Assembly: GCA_028285415.1 (NCBI GenBank)
Contig: JANQPF010000022.1
Location: forward strand, 278,048-342,047
From: Pseudomonadales bacterium
GTDB taxonomy: Bacteria > Pseudomonadota > Gammaproteobacteria > Pseudomonadales > Azotimanducaceae
Direction: 5' to 3'
Length of the DNA: 64,000 bases
Shown: positions 26,468-34,711 of the stretch, in pieces
Numbering within the stretch: the stretch's first letter is position 1
Layout: every line of letters begins with the position of its first letter
Program-made: the position numbers and the translations under genes
Notes under the pieces: model-generated
Seen by the model: only the letters and a program-made list of their open reading frames with translations
What the model was told of the DNA's origin: nothing
Databases searched by the model: none

Positions 26468-26516
26468 GTGAACAACTCGTGAACTGCGACATGACGTGAA
26501 TTGACATCCAGTTCAC
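26468..26516. promoter_or_regulatory. Cluster of GTGAAC half-sites upstream of the desaturase operon
   Basis: GTGAAC at 26468-26473 and 26479-26484, GTGAAT at 26496-26501 and GTTCAC at 26511-26516. The last two form CGTGAA/TTCACG arms around a TTGACA (26501-26506) that could be a -35 box. This places the sites where a repressor could block the desaturase promoter. Confidence 0.55.
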
Positions 26517-26562
26517 GATTGCCTGGCGACACTGTCGTCATTGTCATGCATAGGGAAGGGCC

Positions 26563-27477
26563 ATGTGGGCAAACGTACTTGCCTGGATCGATTCCTACCA
26601 ACTTCAGGAACCTGACGACAGCGAAGCGATCGCTTGGGGACGCGTGCTGCCGCTGATTGCGTTACACGTCATCGGGCTGGTGGGCCTCTTCCTCTTCCCG
26701 CTGTCGGTCGTCGATCTGTCCGTAGCCGTTCTGCTTTACCTGATCCGCATGTTTGCTATCACCGGATTCTTTCACCGCTACTTTTCGCACAAGGCGTTTG
26801 CAACAGCGCGCTGGCATCAGTTTCTGTGGGCTTTCCTTGGTACGACGGCGACGCAGCGTGGACCGCTGTGGTGGGCTGCACACCACAGACATCATCATCA
26901 GCACACGGAAACCGAGCGTGACCCGCACAACGCCCGGCGTGGCTTCTGGTGGTCGCACATGGGCTGGTTTCTATCTCCAAGACACTTTGCGACTGACAAG
27001 CACGCCGTGCGCGACTTCGCCCGCTTTCCCGAGTTGGTGTGGCTGGATCGTTTCGACGTTGTGCCGCCCATCGTGCTTGCGGCGCTGCTGTATCTCATCG
27101 GCGTGATGCTCGAGCACTTTGCCCCGGCAAGCGGAACAACCGGTCTGCAGCTGGTTTTCTGGGGGTATCTCGTTTCCACGCTCGTGCTGATGCACGTGAC
27201 GCTGATGATCAACTCCCTGGCCCACAAGGTTGGCAGTCGTCCATATGACAACGATGACGACAGTCGTAACTCCTGGTGGCTCGCGTTGCTGACGCTCGGC
27301 GAGGGCTGGCACAACAATCATCATCGGTATTGCGGGTCTGCGCGCCAGGGTTTTCTCTGGTGGGAAGTGGACGTCAGTTATTACGTTCTGCGCGGTCTGG
27401 CGCGTCTGGGTCTCGTCTGGGATCTGCGTGAGGTACCCGCTCCGGTGCTCGCCGAGCGTTCGGGGCGGCAGTCGTGA
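26563..27477 (+). CDS. Acyl-CoA/acyl-lipid delta-9-type fatty acid desaturase
   Basis: This 304-residue membrane diiron desaturase has the three His boxes HRYFSH (71-76), HHRHHHQHTETERDPH and GEGWHNNHHRY, with four hydrophobic segments. It introduces a double bond into saturated acyl chains. It is the first gene of a tight operon and overlaps the FAD oxidoreductase gene (GTGA). GTGAAC-type operator repeats lie upstream, which fits DesT/FabR-like control by acyl-CoA saturation. Confidence 0.9.
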   Translation: MWANVLAWIDSYQLQEPDDSEAIAWGRVLPLIALHVIGLVGLFLFPLSVVDLSVAVLLYLIRMFAITGFFHRYFSHKAFATARWHQFLWAFLGTTATQRGPLWWAAHHRHHHQHTETERDPHNARRGFWWSHMGWFLSPRHFATDKHAVRDFARFPELVWLDRFDVVPPIVLAALLYLIGVMLEHFAPASGTTGLQLVFWGYLVSTLVLMHVTLMINSLAHKVGSRPYDNDDDSRNSWWLALLTLGEGWHNNHHRYCGSARQGFLWWEVDVSYYVLRGLARLGLVWDLREVPAPVLAERSGRQS

Positions 27478-28718
27478 GCACCATGCAGAGAGTGGCGGTG
27501 ATCGGCGGGGGCATTGCGGGTATCTCTTCCGCCTGGCATCTGCAGAACGCAGGGCTCGAAGTCGACCTCTACGAGGCGGACGTGCGTCTTGGTGGACATA
27601 CCCACACGCACCTCCTGGACAGTTCGGACGGTGAGGTGGCAGTGGATACGGGATTTATCGTCTTCAACCAGCGCCACTATCCTGAATTCGACGCCTGGCT
27701 GACTGCGCTGGACGTGGCTTCTCAAGCTTCCGACATGAGCTTTGCGGTCAGCGATACCAGACTCGGCCTCGAATACGGAACCGGTGGCCTGCGCGCAATT
27801 GCGGCGCATCCCGGTCAGCTTGCACGGCCGGGGTACTGGCGGCTCTGGCGGGACCTCAAGCGGTTCTATCGCGCCAATGGCTCCGGCGCGACGGCAGCGC
27901 TCAGCCTCGGAAGCTACCTGGAAAGGCATGGGTATTCGCGCGAGTTCACGGACGCGCACATTGTCCCGATGTGTGCTGCGCTCTGGTCGCAGCCGGCGGA
28001 CGCCAGCCTCAATCTGTCCATGCACCACGTGGTCGACTTCATGCGCAACCACGACATGCTCAAAATCAGCGGCCGTCCCGAATGGCGGGTGCTGCAGGGT
28101 GGGTCGAGCAGCTATCTGCAGGCGTTTCTGAACCACTTCAACGGCGAGATTCACCTCAGGGCACCTGTGCAGCTGACGGTGCGCGAAGACGGCTTGGCGG
28201 TCCACGGCCCGCGAGGCGTGGAGATGGTGGACGCAGCAGTGGTTGCCTGTCACAGCGACCAGGCCCTCTCCGCGCTGCGCAATCCGAGCAGGCTGCAGGT
28301 GCAGGTACTTTCGCGAATGCCCTACCGCGCGAACTCGGTCTATCTGCACAGCGACCCGAGTTTCATGCCGAAGCGCAAATCCTGCTGGTCGAGCTGGAAC
28401 GTGCAGCGCAATCAGGTAGGTGAGCTTACGATCACCTACTGGATGAACCGCCTGCAGTCACTCCCGGGCTCAACCCACTACTTTGTGACTCTGAATCCAT
28501 CGCGGGAACCGCGACAAATTGCCTGGCAAGGTAACTATCAGCATCCCCATTTCACCCGAGATGCGGAGGAGGCGAAAACCCGCCGCTGGGACATCAGCGG
28601 AGATCGAATTGCGTTTGCGGGCGCTTACTGGGGACACGGATTTCACGAAGATGGGTTCGTCAGCGGTCGTCAGGCAGTCGAGCACATCCTTCAGAAGGGC
28701 CTGGCTCATGCTGCGTGA
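27474..28718 (+). CDS. FAD-dependent amine oxidase-like oxidoreductase
   Basis: This 414-residue flavoprotein has an N-terminal Rossmann motif VAVIGGGIAGISSAWHL, the GGHT continuation expected for FAD binding, and a C-terminal FAD motif IAFAGAYWGHGFHEDGFVSG. The family (NAD(P)-binding, amine-oxidase domain) is regularly encoded next to DUF1365 and cyclopropane synthase, where an acyl-chain dehydrogenase or saturase role is suspected. The start is the GTG overlapping the desaturase stop. Confidence 0.83.
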   Translation: MSTMQRVAVIGGGIAGISSAWHLQNAGLEVDLYEADVRLGGHTHTHLLDSSDGEVAVDTGFIVFNQRHYPEFDAWLTALDVASQASDMSFAVSDTRLGLEYGTGGLRAIAAHPGQLARPGYWRLWRDLKRFYRANGSGATAALSLGSYLERHGYSREFTDAHIVPMCAALWSQPADASLNLSMHHVVDFMRNHDMLKISGRPEWRVLQGGSSSYLQAFLNHFNGEIHLRAPVQLTVREDGLAVHGPRGVEMVDAAVVACHSDQALSALRNPSRLQVQVLSRMPYRANSVYLHSDPSFMPKRKSCWSSWNVQRNQVGELTITYWMNRLQSLPGSTHYFVTLNPSREPRQIAWQGNYQHPHFTRDAEEAKTRRWDISGDRIAFAGAYWGHGFHEDGFVSGRQAVEHILQKGLAHAA

Positions 28719-29421
28719 CGGCACCACCCGGGTGGTTGAGAACGCGTTCGAAGGTACGGTCAGTCACAGCCGTCAGTACGACGTTCGCCACCAATTCCGT
28801 TATCGGCTCTGGATGGCGCTTGCGCGGCTCGACAACTCGGAGCTGCCCAGGCTGCTGCGGCCCAACTTCAACCGGTACCTGTCGAGCTCGGAGGCACTGT
28901 CCTTGTTCAGCGCTGACGTTGCCGACAGCGAGGTCTGGCTGCTTACGCAGCCGAGCCTCTTCGGACGCTCTTTCAACCCCGTGTCGTTCTACTTTCTCGT
29001 CAGGGACGGGCAGCTCATCGGCGTTCTCGGTCACATTACCAATACCCCCTGGGACGAGACCCATTGTTACGCGCTCGAACAATCTACAGACAACGTCTGG
29101 ATCTTTGACAAAGAATTCCACGTGTCACCGTTCATGCCGATGGCGCTGCGATACGTGTGGCGTTTCGAGGTGGAGGGCGATCGCATTCTGATCACCATGC
29201 AGCTGCTCGACAATGGCGAGCGGATTTTTGCCGCCGCCCTGAACCTGAAGGCTGCGGGATGCTCGTGGTCGCAAGCCTGCCGCCTGCGGCTGCGCTACCC
29301 CTGCCAGAATTTACTTACGCTCAGCCGGATCTACTGGCAGGCGTTGCTACTCAAAATCAAAGGAGCACGTTTCCATGCTCACCCAGACCAGTCTGCAACC
29401 GCATCAACAACCATTCACTGA
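28708..29421 (+). CDS. DUF1365 family protein
   Basis: This 237-residue protein begins in the last bases of the oxidoreductase gene and has the DUF1365 pattern: EGTVSHSRQYDVRHQFRYRL, FGRSFNPVSFYF and NTPWDETHCYAL. The biochemical function is unknown. Genetic linkage to CFA synthase is a family-wide trait and suggests a role in modified fatty acid formation. The ATG at 28708 was chosen; a longer frame overlaps the upstream gene. It overlaps cfa by 47 bases. Confidence 0.85.
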   Translation: MLRDGTTRVVENAFEGTVSHSRQYDVRHQFRYRLWMALARLDNSELPRLLRPNFNRYLSSSEALSLFSADVADSEVWLLTQPSLFGRSFNPVSFYFLVRDGQLIGVLGHITNTPWDETHCYALEQSTDNVWIFDKEFHVSPFMPMALRYVWRFEVEGDRILITMQLLDNGERIFAAALNLKAAGCSWSQACRLRLRYPCQNLLTLSRIYWQALLLKIKGARFHAHPDQSATASTTIH

Positions 29422-30640
29422 GGCGCCGCTGTCACTCTTGCAGCGCCTTGCGCGCTCGCTCGTGTTTCGTGCGCTCAATGACCTGAACCACGGCAGCATT
29501 GAGCTCAGGGATGCGACCGGAACCCGGGTATTCGGCGACGATCCGCGATTTCGCGTCGCCGTCACAGTGCACAACCCGCGTTTTTATCTGCGCCTCTTGT
29601 TCGGCGGCACTATCGGTGCCGGTGAGTCGTATGCGGACGGGGATTGGAGCACGTGTGATCTCACCAGGGTGGTTCGGGTGTTTGCCGCAAACGAAGCCGC
29701 GCTGAGCGGCCTCGACAACACGGCCCTGCGTTGGACCAAACAGGTGCGCGAGAAATTTACCCATCTGCGGCGGGCAAATACGCTCGCCGGCAGTCGCCGC
29801 AACATTGCCGCGCACTACGATCTCAGCAACGACTTTTTCCGACTCTGGCTCGATAGCAAAATGATGTACTCGAGCGCTGTCTTCGATACCACCGATGCGG
29901 ATCTTGAGGTCGCCGCTACGCGTAAGCTCGAGCGCCTCTGCGAACTCCTGGAGCTTCGCTCCGGAGACCGCGTGCTCGAAATTGGCACGGGCTGGGGCGG
30001 CCTCGCGGTCTACATTGCCTCGCACTATGACGTCCGTGTGACGACCACAACCATTTCCCAGGCGCAGTTTGACGAAGCCACGAGCCGGGTGCAGGCAGCG
30101 GGTCTCGAGGACCGCGTGACGGTTTTGCTAGAGGACTATCGTAATCTCGACGGTCAGTTCGACAGGATAGTGTCCGTCGAAATGGTGGAAGCCGTAGGCG
30201 ATGAGTTTGTCGATCGCTACTTTCAGCAGGTTGATGAACTTCTTGCTCCGGGCGGACGTTTTGTGATTCAGGCGATTACCATTCAAGACCAACGCTACGC
30301 GGCTGCCCTCGAGGAGGTTGACTTCATCAAGAAGCACATCTTCCCGGGCAGCTTCATTCCGAGCGTGACTCGCCTTGTCAGCGCAGCCTCGTCCAGCGCA
30401 GGCCTGCGCCTGACCGCGCTCCACGACATTGGCATCGACTACGCCAAGACGCTCGCCTGCTGGTCGAGCGGCTTTGCCGCACACGCGGATGCGCTCGCCG
30501 GCATGGGCTTCGATACGCGATTCCAGCGTCTCTGGCAGTTCTATTTTTCGTACTGTGAAGGCGGCTTCCGCGAGCGCGCGATCAGCGACGTTCAGGCAGT
30601 TTTTTCGAACAAGCCCCAACCCCTTGAAGGAGGCACCTAA
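29375..30640 (+). CDS. cfa: Cyclopropane-fatty-acyl-phospholipid synthase
   Basis: This 421-residue SAM-dependent methyltransferase has the CFA core: NIAAHYDLSNDFFRLWLDS, the SAM motif VLEIGTGWGGLAVYIAS, the conserved SVEMVEAVG acidic motif and the QAITIQDQRY segment. It transfers a methylene group from SAM across the double bond of membrane phospholipid acyl chains, or gives methyl-branched products in related enzymes. An AAAGGAGC Shine-Dalgarno lies within the DUF1365 gene. The desaturase upstream would supply its substrate. Confidence 0.9.
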   Translation: MLTQTSLQPHQQPFTEAPLSLLQRLARSLVFRALNDLNHGSIELRDATGTRVFGDDPRFRVAVTVHNPRFYLRLLFGGTIGAGESYADGDWSTCDLTRVVRVFAANEAALSGLDNTALRWTKQVREKFTHLRRANTLAGSRRNIAAHYDLSNDFFRLWLDSKMMYSSAVFDTTDADLEVAATRKLERLCELLELRSGDRVLEIGTGWGGLAVYIASHYDVRVTTTTISQAQFDEATSRVQAAGLEDRVTVLLEDYRNLDGQFDRIVSVEMVEAVGDEFVDRYFQQVDELLAPGGRFVIQAITIQDQRYAAALEEVDFIKKHIFPGSFIPSVTRLVSAASSSAGLRLTALHDIGIDYAKTLACWSSGFAAHADALAGMGFDTRFQRLWQFYFSYCEGGFRERAISDVQAVFSNKPQPLEGGT

Positions 30641-31180
30641 GTGGGTATTTTCACGATTCTCAACTTCGGCTTTTTCCAGATGCTCTGGTTCAGCTGCGTG
30701 CTGGGTGCCGGTGGCTATGGCCTGCACTGGCTGGCGCTGGGCGCGCTCATCCCGATCAGTGTGCTGACCTGGTTCAGCGCAAGCCGCTCAGCGGACGTGA
30801 CGGTGGCGATAGTTGCGCTATCGCTGGGTCTGATCATCGACAATCTCTGGATAAATCTCGGCATTCTGAGTTACCCGCAGTCCACGTTTGCGCCGTATTG
30901 GATTGCGCTCCTCTGGATTGGGCTGGGGCTCACCGTCAATCACTCCATGAGCTGGTTTCGCGACAGGCCGCTGGTCGGTTCGCTGATTGTCGGCGCGTTT
31001 GCTCCGGTGACCTACCTCACCGGTCAGCGCTTCGGTGCGGTTGTGGTCGAGGACTTGTACCTGACGGCCGCCATATCGCTTTCTTGGTTCCTGCTTTTTT
31101 ACGGCCTTGCGCGCTTTTCCCTGTGGATGCTCAACGCCGATGAGACACAACTGGCTTCGACAAAAGGAGATATCGCATGA
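30641..31180 (+). CDS. DUF2878 membrane protein
   Basis: This 179-residue protein has five or six hydrophobic segments and no catalytic motif that I recognise. It matches the DUF2878 pattern (SLGLIIDNLWINLGIL, WIGLGLTVNHSMSW), a family commonly found in CFA/DUF1365 operons. The GTG directly follows the cfa TAA with GGAGG just upstream. It overlaps the next gene by ATGA. Function is unknown; a membrane partner in lipid modification is inferred from context. Confidence 0.8.
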   Translation: MGIFTILNFGFFQMLWFSCVLGAGGYGLHWLALGALIPISVLTWFSASRSADVTVAIVALSLGLIIDNLWINLGILSYPQSTFAPYWIALLWIGLGLTVNHSMSWFRDRPLVGSLIVGAFAPVTYLTGQRFGAVVVEDLYLTAAISLSWFLLFYGLARFSLWMLNADETQLASTKGDIA

Positions 31181-32211
31181 GTTCACTCATAGGACTCGCA
31201 GAGGCGGGCTGGGTCCCTGACCCGCTGATCCGCGTGGGCATCCGGCAGCTTGTAAAGCAGCGCCTGCGTGAGGAGCGGCGTCAGCCGCAGGGTACGAAGG
31301 TCGCGCGTACGGAGGCGTTGCGTGAAAGTGCCGTTGCGCTCCACACGGACGCCGCCAATGAGCAGCACTACGAGCTGCCGACCACGTTTTTCGAGAACGT
31401 GCTGGGGCCGCGTCTGAAATACTCTGCCTGCGTGTTCCCTCACGACAATGCAAGCCTCGCCGAGGCAGAGCTGCACACGCTCGAGATGTACCGCGAGCGC
31501 CTTGCCATCGAGGCTGGTGACACGGTGCTGGACCTGGGCTGTGGTTGGGGCTCGTTCTCGCTCTGGCTTGCCGAGCGGGAACCGCTGGTGGACATTACCG
31601 CGGTATCGAACTCGACGACGCAGCGGGAATACATCGAGACGCGTGCGCGCGCTTTGGGGCTCGAGAACCTGCGGGTGATCACCCAGGACGTCAACCGGCT
31701 GGATCTGCCGGCGGATACGTTTACCAAGATCATTTCCGTCGAGATGTTCGAGCACGTGCGGAACTACGCAGAGCTCATGCGGCGCATCAGCCGCTGGCTG
31801 CGCCCGGGGGGCAGCCTGTTTACCCACATTTTCTGCCACAAAGACCTCATCTATCCTTTCGAGACGGAAGGGGAGAGTAATTGGATGGGCCGCTACTTCT
31901 TCACGGGGGGACTCATGCCGGCTGCAGACACGCTGCTCGCCTTCCAGGAGGATCTATCGCTGCAGCATCGCTGGCTGCACGACGGCACGCACTACGAACG
32001 GACCGCGCGTGCCTGGCTCGAAAACATGGACGAGCGCGTCGAAGACCTGCGTCCGAGCCTCGAGAACACGTATGGCGCTGGTGACGTCAACGTCTGGCAG
32101 CAGCGCTGGCGGATGTTCTTTATGGCCTGCGAAGAGATGTTTGCGTACGATCGCGGTAACCAGTGGCAGGTAGCCCACTACCTGTTCACTAAGGCAAAGT
32201 CAGGCGGTTAG
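31177..32211 (+). CDS. CFA-synthase-like SAM-dependent methyltransferase
   Basis: This 344-residue class I methyltransferase belongs to the cyclopropane synthase superfamily. It has NEQHYELPTTFFENVLGPRL, VLDLGCGWGSFSLWLAE and IISVEMFEHVRNYAELM, but it lacks the N-terminal lipid-binding domain of full CFA enzymes. The subgroup resembles plant and bacterial long-chain or coclaurine N-methyltransferase-like proteins. As a second methyltransferase in a lipid operon it may add the extra methyl group of methylated or furan-type fatty acids; that is inference. Confidence 0.82.
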   Translation: MSSLIGLAEAGWVPDPLIRVGIRQLVKQRLREERRQPQGTKVARTEALRESAVALHTDAANEQHYELPTTFFENVLGPRLKYSACVFPHDNASLAEAELHTLEMYRERLAIEAGDTVLDLGCGWGSFSLWLAEREPLVDITAVSNSTTQREYIETRARALGLENLRVITQDVNRLDLPADTFTKIISVEMFEHVRNYAELMRRISRWLRPGGSLFTHIFCHKDLIYPFETEGESNWMGRYFFTGGLMPAADTLLAFQEDLSLQHRWLHDGTHYERTARAWLENMDERVEDLRPSLENTYGAGDVNVWQQRWRMFFMACEEMFAYDRGNQWQVAHYLFTKAKSGG

Positions 32212-32230
32212 CGAGAACGTCATCAGCGAA

Positions 32231-33520
32231 GTGTCGGCGCAGAGCGCCAAGCTTGGTCTGCGTGCCAAGCTGGTTCGGGTATATGCCCTGCAGGTGCTGC
32301 TCATCAGCGTCGCCGCGCTGGTGGGTGTCTACATCACGTATCTCATTGTCGAGAACGTGTTGACCAGGCAGGCCCTCGTTACCGAAACCGACTACTACTG
32401 GGAGCAGCTCCAGGAAAACCCGGCGCACCCGCTGCCGAATGTCCGCAATCTCCTCGGCTACAAGGCTGTGGGCGACGATTACAGCACCGTGCCGGAAGCG
32501 TTGCACGACCTGCCGCTCGGCTTCGGCAAGGCGGACGCCCTGCCGGGAGACAACCTGATCTTCGTCAGCCAGCGTAACAACATGCGCCTGTATCTGGTGT
32601 TCGCGGACGCGCAGGTGGCGGACCTGGTCTTCTACTTCGGTCTTGCCCCGCTGGCGGCGGTCCTCCTCACCGTCTACATCGTCTTCTTTCTGACCTATCG
32701 GCTGTCCCATGCGGCGATCTCGCCGATGCTGAACCTGGCTCAGGCCATTGAAGACTTCGACTTCCGCTCGACCGACAAACTCGAGGTGCCGGTGACACCG
32801 GACGATGTGGACCGGGAGACGCGGCTCATGGTCGAAGCGTTGCAGGAGTTCAGCTCACGTCTTGCGCAGTTCATCGAACGTGAGCGCACGTTCACCAGAA
32901 ACGCCGGGCATGAGCTGCGCACGCCGATTGCCGTCATGAAAGGCTCGCTCGATCTGCTCGAAGCGGATGCGAGCCGGCCCGACAAGGACAAGCGGATATT
33001 TGAGCGCATGCGGCGCGTGGTCAACGACATGGAAACGCTGCTCGAGACGCTGCTGACGCTCGCCCGGGAAGAGGACGTGTTTGCGGACGGCAGGACGACG
33101 AGCGTCAATCAGGTCATTGCGGAGGAAATTGAGCTCCTTACGGAATTTGCCGATGAAAAAGGCAATCAGATCGAGTTTCTCGAAGACGTGGAGGCGCTCT
33201 GCAGCGCCAAACCGCGAGTGCTCGCCATCATGCTGAGTAACCTCGTGCGCAACGCGCTGACCTATACGACGGACGGCGTCGTCACGATCCAGATCACACC
33301 TTCGTGCGTCATCGTCAAAGACACCGGGATCGGGATGTCCGAAGAGGACATGGACAATGCGTTCACAGCCTTCTTCCGCGGCGATACCGCGTCCCGCACA
33401 ACGCGCGGTCAGGGGCTGGGTCTGGCGCTCGTGAGACGCCTGGCGCAGCAGCTCGGCTGGCGGGTGGAACTCGACAGCAAGCTGGGTAGCGGCACGGAAT
33501 TTAAGGTCTGGTTCAGCTGA
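32231..33520 (+). CDS. Sensor histidine kinase
   Basis: This 429-residue membrane kinase has TM1 about residues 20-42, a periplasmic domain of about 90 residues, TM2 about 133-156, a HAMP-like linker, HisKA with the phospho-acceptor His227 in NAGHELRTPIAVMKG, and HATPase with NLVRNAL, DTGIGM and GQGLGLALV. It starts with GTG shortly after the lipid operon, possibly as its last cistron. The matching response regulator is encoded tail-to-tail. The signal is unknown. Confidence 0.9.
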   Translation: MSAQSAKLGLRAKLVRVYALQVLLISVAALVGVYITYLIVENVLTRQALVTETDYYWEQLQENPAHPLPNVRNLLGYKAVGDDYSTVPEALHDLPLGFGKADALPGDNLIFVSQRNNMRLYLVFADAQVADLVFYFGLAPLAAVLLTVYIVFFLTYRLSHAAISPMLNLAQAIEDFDFRSTDKLEVPVTPDDVDRETRLMVEALQEFSSRLAQFIERERTFTRNAGHELRTPIAVMKGSLDLLEADASRPDKDKRIFERMRRVVNDMETLLETLLTLAREEDVFADGRTTSVNQVIAEEIELLTEFADEKGNQIEFLEDVEALCSAKPRVLAIMLSNLVRNALTYTTDGVVTIQITPSCVIVKDTGIGMSEEDMDNAFTAFFRGDTASRTTRGQGLGLALVRRLAQQLGWRVELDSKLGSGTEFKVWFS

Positions 33521-33529
33521 TCTGCCGGT

Positions 33530-34243
33530 TCAGTCTTCCGCCATGCGGAAGCCGCGTCCGGCCACCGTCTCGATGAGGGGACGCTCGAAAGGTTTGTCGA
33601 CGATGCGGCGCAGGTTGTACACGTGGCTGCGCAACGCATCCGAATCCGGAACTTCGTCACCCCAGATTTCCTTCTCAAGCTCCCGTCTCGACACAACGGC
33701 GGGGGCGCGACGCATCAGCACGCGCAGGATTTCGTAGCTGCGCGGAGACAGGCTCAGGCGCTTACCCGCGCGGATGGCAATTTCGCGCTCGGTGTCGAGC
33801 TCGAGATCGGCGATCCGGTAGGTCGTCTCGGATACATCACCTTTGTCTCGGCGGATCAGCGCTTCGACGCGTACGGCAAGCTCCGGCATTTCGAACGGCT
33901 TGACGAGATAGTCGTCAGCGCCGACGTCGAAACCCGTCAGTTTGTCATCGAGCTGATCGCGGGCCGTCAACATGATGACGGGAGTCTGTTTGCGGGCGTC
34001 TTTGCGCAGCCGGCGACAGACTTCGAGACCGTCGATGCCGGGCAGACCGATGTCGAGGATGATGGCGTCGTAGTCTTCGGTGACAGCCAGGTGCATTGCG
34101 GTCAGGCCGTCAGAAGCGTAGTCGACGGTATAAGCTTGTGATTCCAGAAAGGCACCTACCGTTTCGGCCAGATCCTGATGGTCTTCGACGAGTAAAACGG
34201 TGCGTTGTCCCTGCTTTTCGGGCATGTGTGCTAGGGAACTCAT
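33530..34243 (-). CDS. OmpR/PhoB-family response regulator
   Basis: This 237-residue protein has a receiver domain (acidic ED at 20-21, phospho-acceptor Asp64 in ILDIGLPG, Lys in YLVKPFE) and a C-terminal winged helix (LSPRSYEILRVLMRRAPAVV, RSHVYNLRRIVDKPF, ETVAGRGFRM). The ATG at 34243 has GAGG nine bases upstream; the frame is open much further but into the divergent genes. It ends 9 bases from the histidine kinase in convergent orientation, so the pair is not an operon. Confidence 0.92.
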   Translation of the reverse strand: MSSLAHMPEKQGQRTVLLVEDHQDLAETVGAFLESQAYTVDYASDGLTAMHLAVTEDYDAIILDIGLPGIDGLEVCRRLRKDARKQTPVIMLTARDQLDDKLTGFDVGADDYLVKPFEMPELAVRVEALIRRDKGDVSETTYRIADLELDTEREIAIRAGKRLSLSPRSYEILRVLMRRAPAVVSRRELEKEIWGDEVPDSDALRSHVYNLRRIVDKPFERPLIETVAGRGFRMAED

Positions 34244-34327
34244 GGTTGTCTGCCTCGCATTGTAAGCGTGTAGCATAAGTTCACAACAAGAGCGGTTAAG
34301 ATGGTGTGAAGAGTTTTGGGGCCGAAA

Positions 34328-34705
34328 ATGACCTTTGACGAGTACATTGGGCTCGAGTACCCGGGACCTGACTTTGCGGGGGAGGGGATGACGGCCGAGA
34401 TCGACATTCAGGCCCATCACTGTAACCCCACCGGAAACATCAATGGCGGCGTGCTGATCTCGCTGGCGGACAATATCGCCACGGGGGCCGCCGGGCGGGC
34501 CTATCAGACGAAGTTTGGTGAAGAGCGCTTCATGGTGGGGGTCGATCTGCACGCGGTGATGCTCTCGAATCAGCAGGGGGGCCGTATCCGCGGGCAGGCG
34601 CTGCCCGTGCGCGTGGGACGACGGATCACCGTCGTACGGACCGTGGTGCTGGGGGAGGGTGACAAAAAGCTTGCCGAAATCACCACCACCCACGTTCCGG
34701 CCTGA
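34328..34705 (+). CDS. PaaI-like hotdog thioesterase
   Basis: This 125-residue hotdog protein has the 4HBT/PaaI signature HHCNPTGNINGGVLISLADN (His and Asn/Gly positions) and the matching strand VGRRITVVRTVV. It is expected to hydrolyse an acyl-CoA thioester; the substrate is unknown. The ATG at 34328 follows GGGGCCG. It is divergent from the response regulator and 6 bases before the GHMP kinase gene, so it is likely cotranscribed. Confidence 0.8.
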   Translation: MTFDEYIGLEYPGPDFAGEGMTAEIDIQAHHCNPTGNINGGVLISLADNIATGAAGRAYQTKFGEERFMVGVDLHAVMLSNQQGGRIRGQALPVRVGRRITVVRTVVLGEGDKKLAEITTTHVPA

Positions 34706-34711
34706 CGCGCG

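Noticed and set aside
26470..26484. Alphaproteobacterial LexA box (GAAC-N7-GAAC)
   Set aside because: The spacing fits, but the genes are not SOS genes, the gene content does not suggest an alphaproteobacterium, and the half-sites are better explained as part of the GTGAAC palindromic family also before folE.
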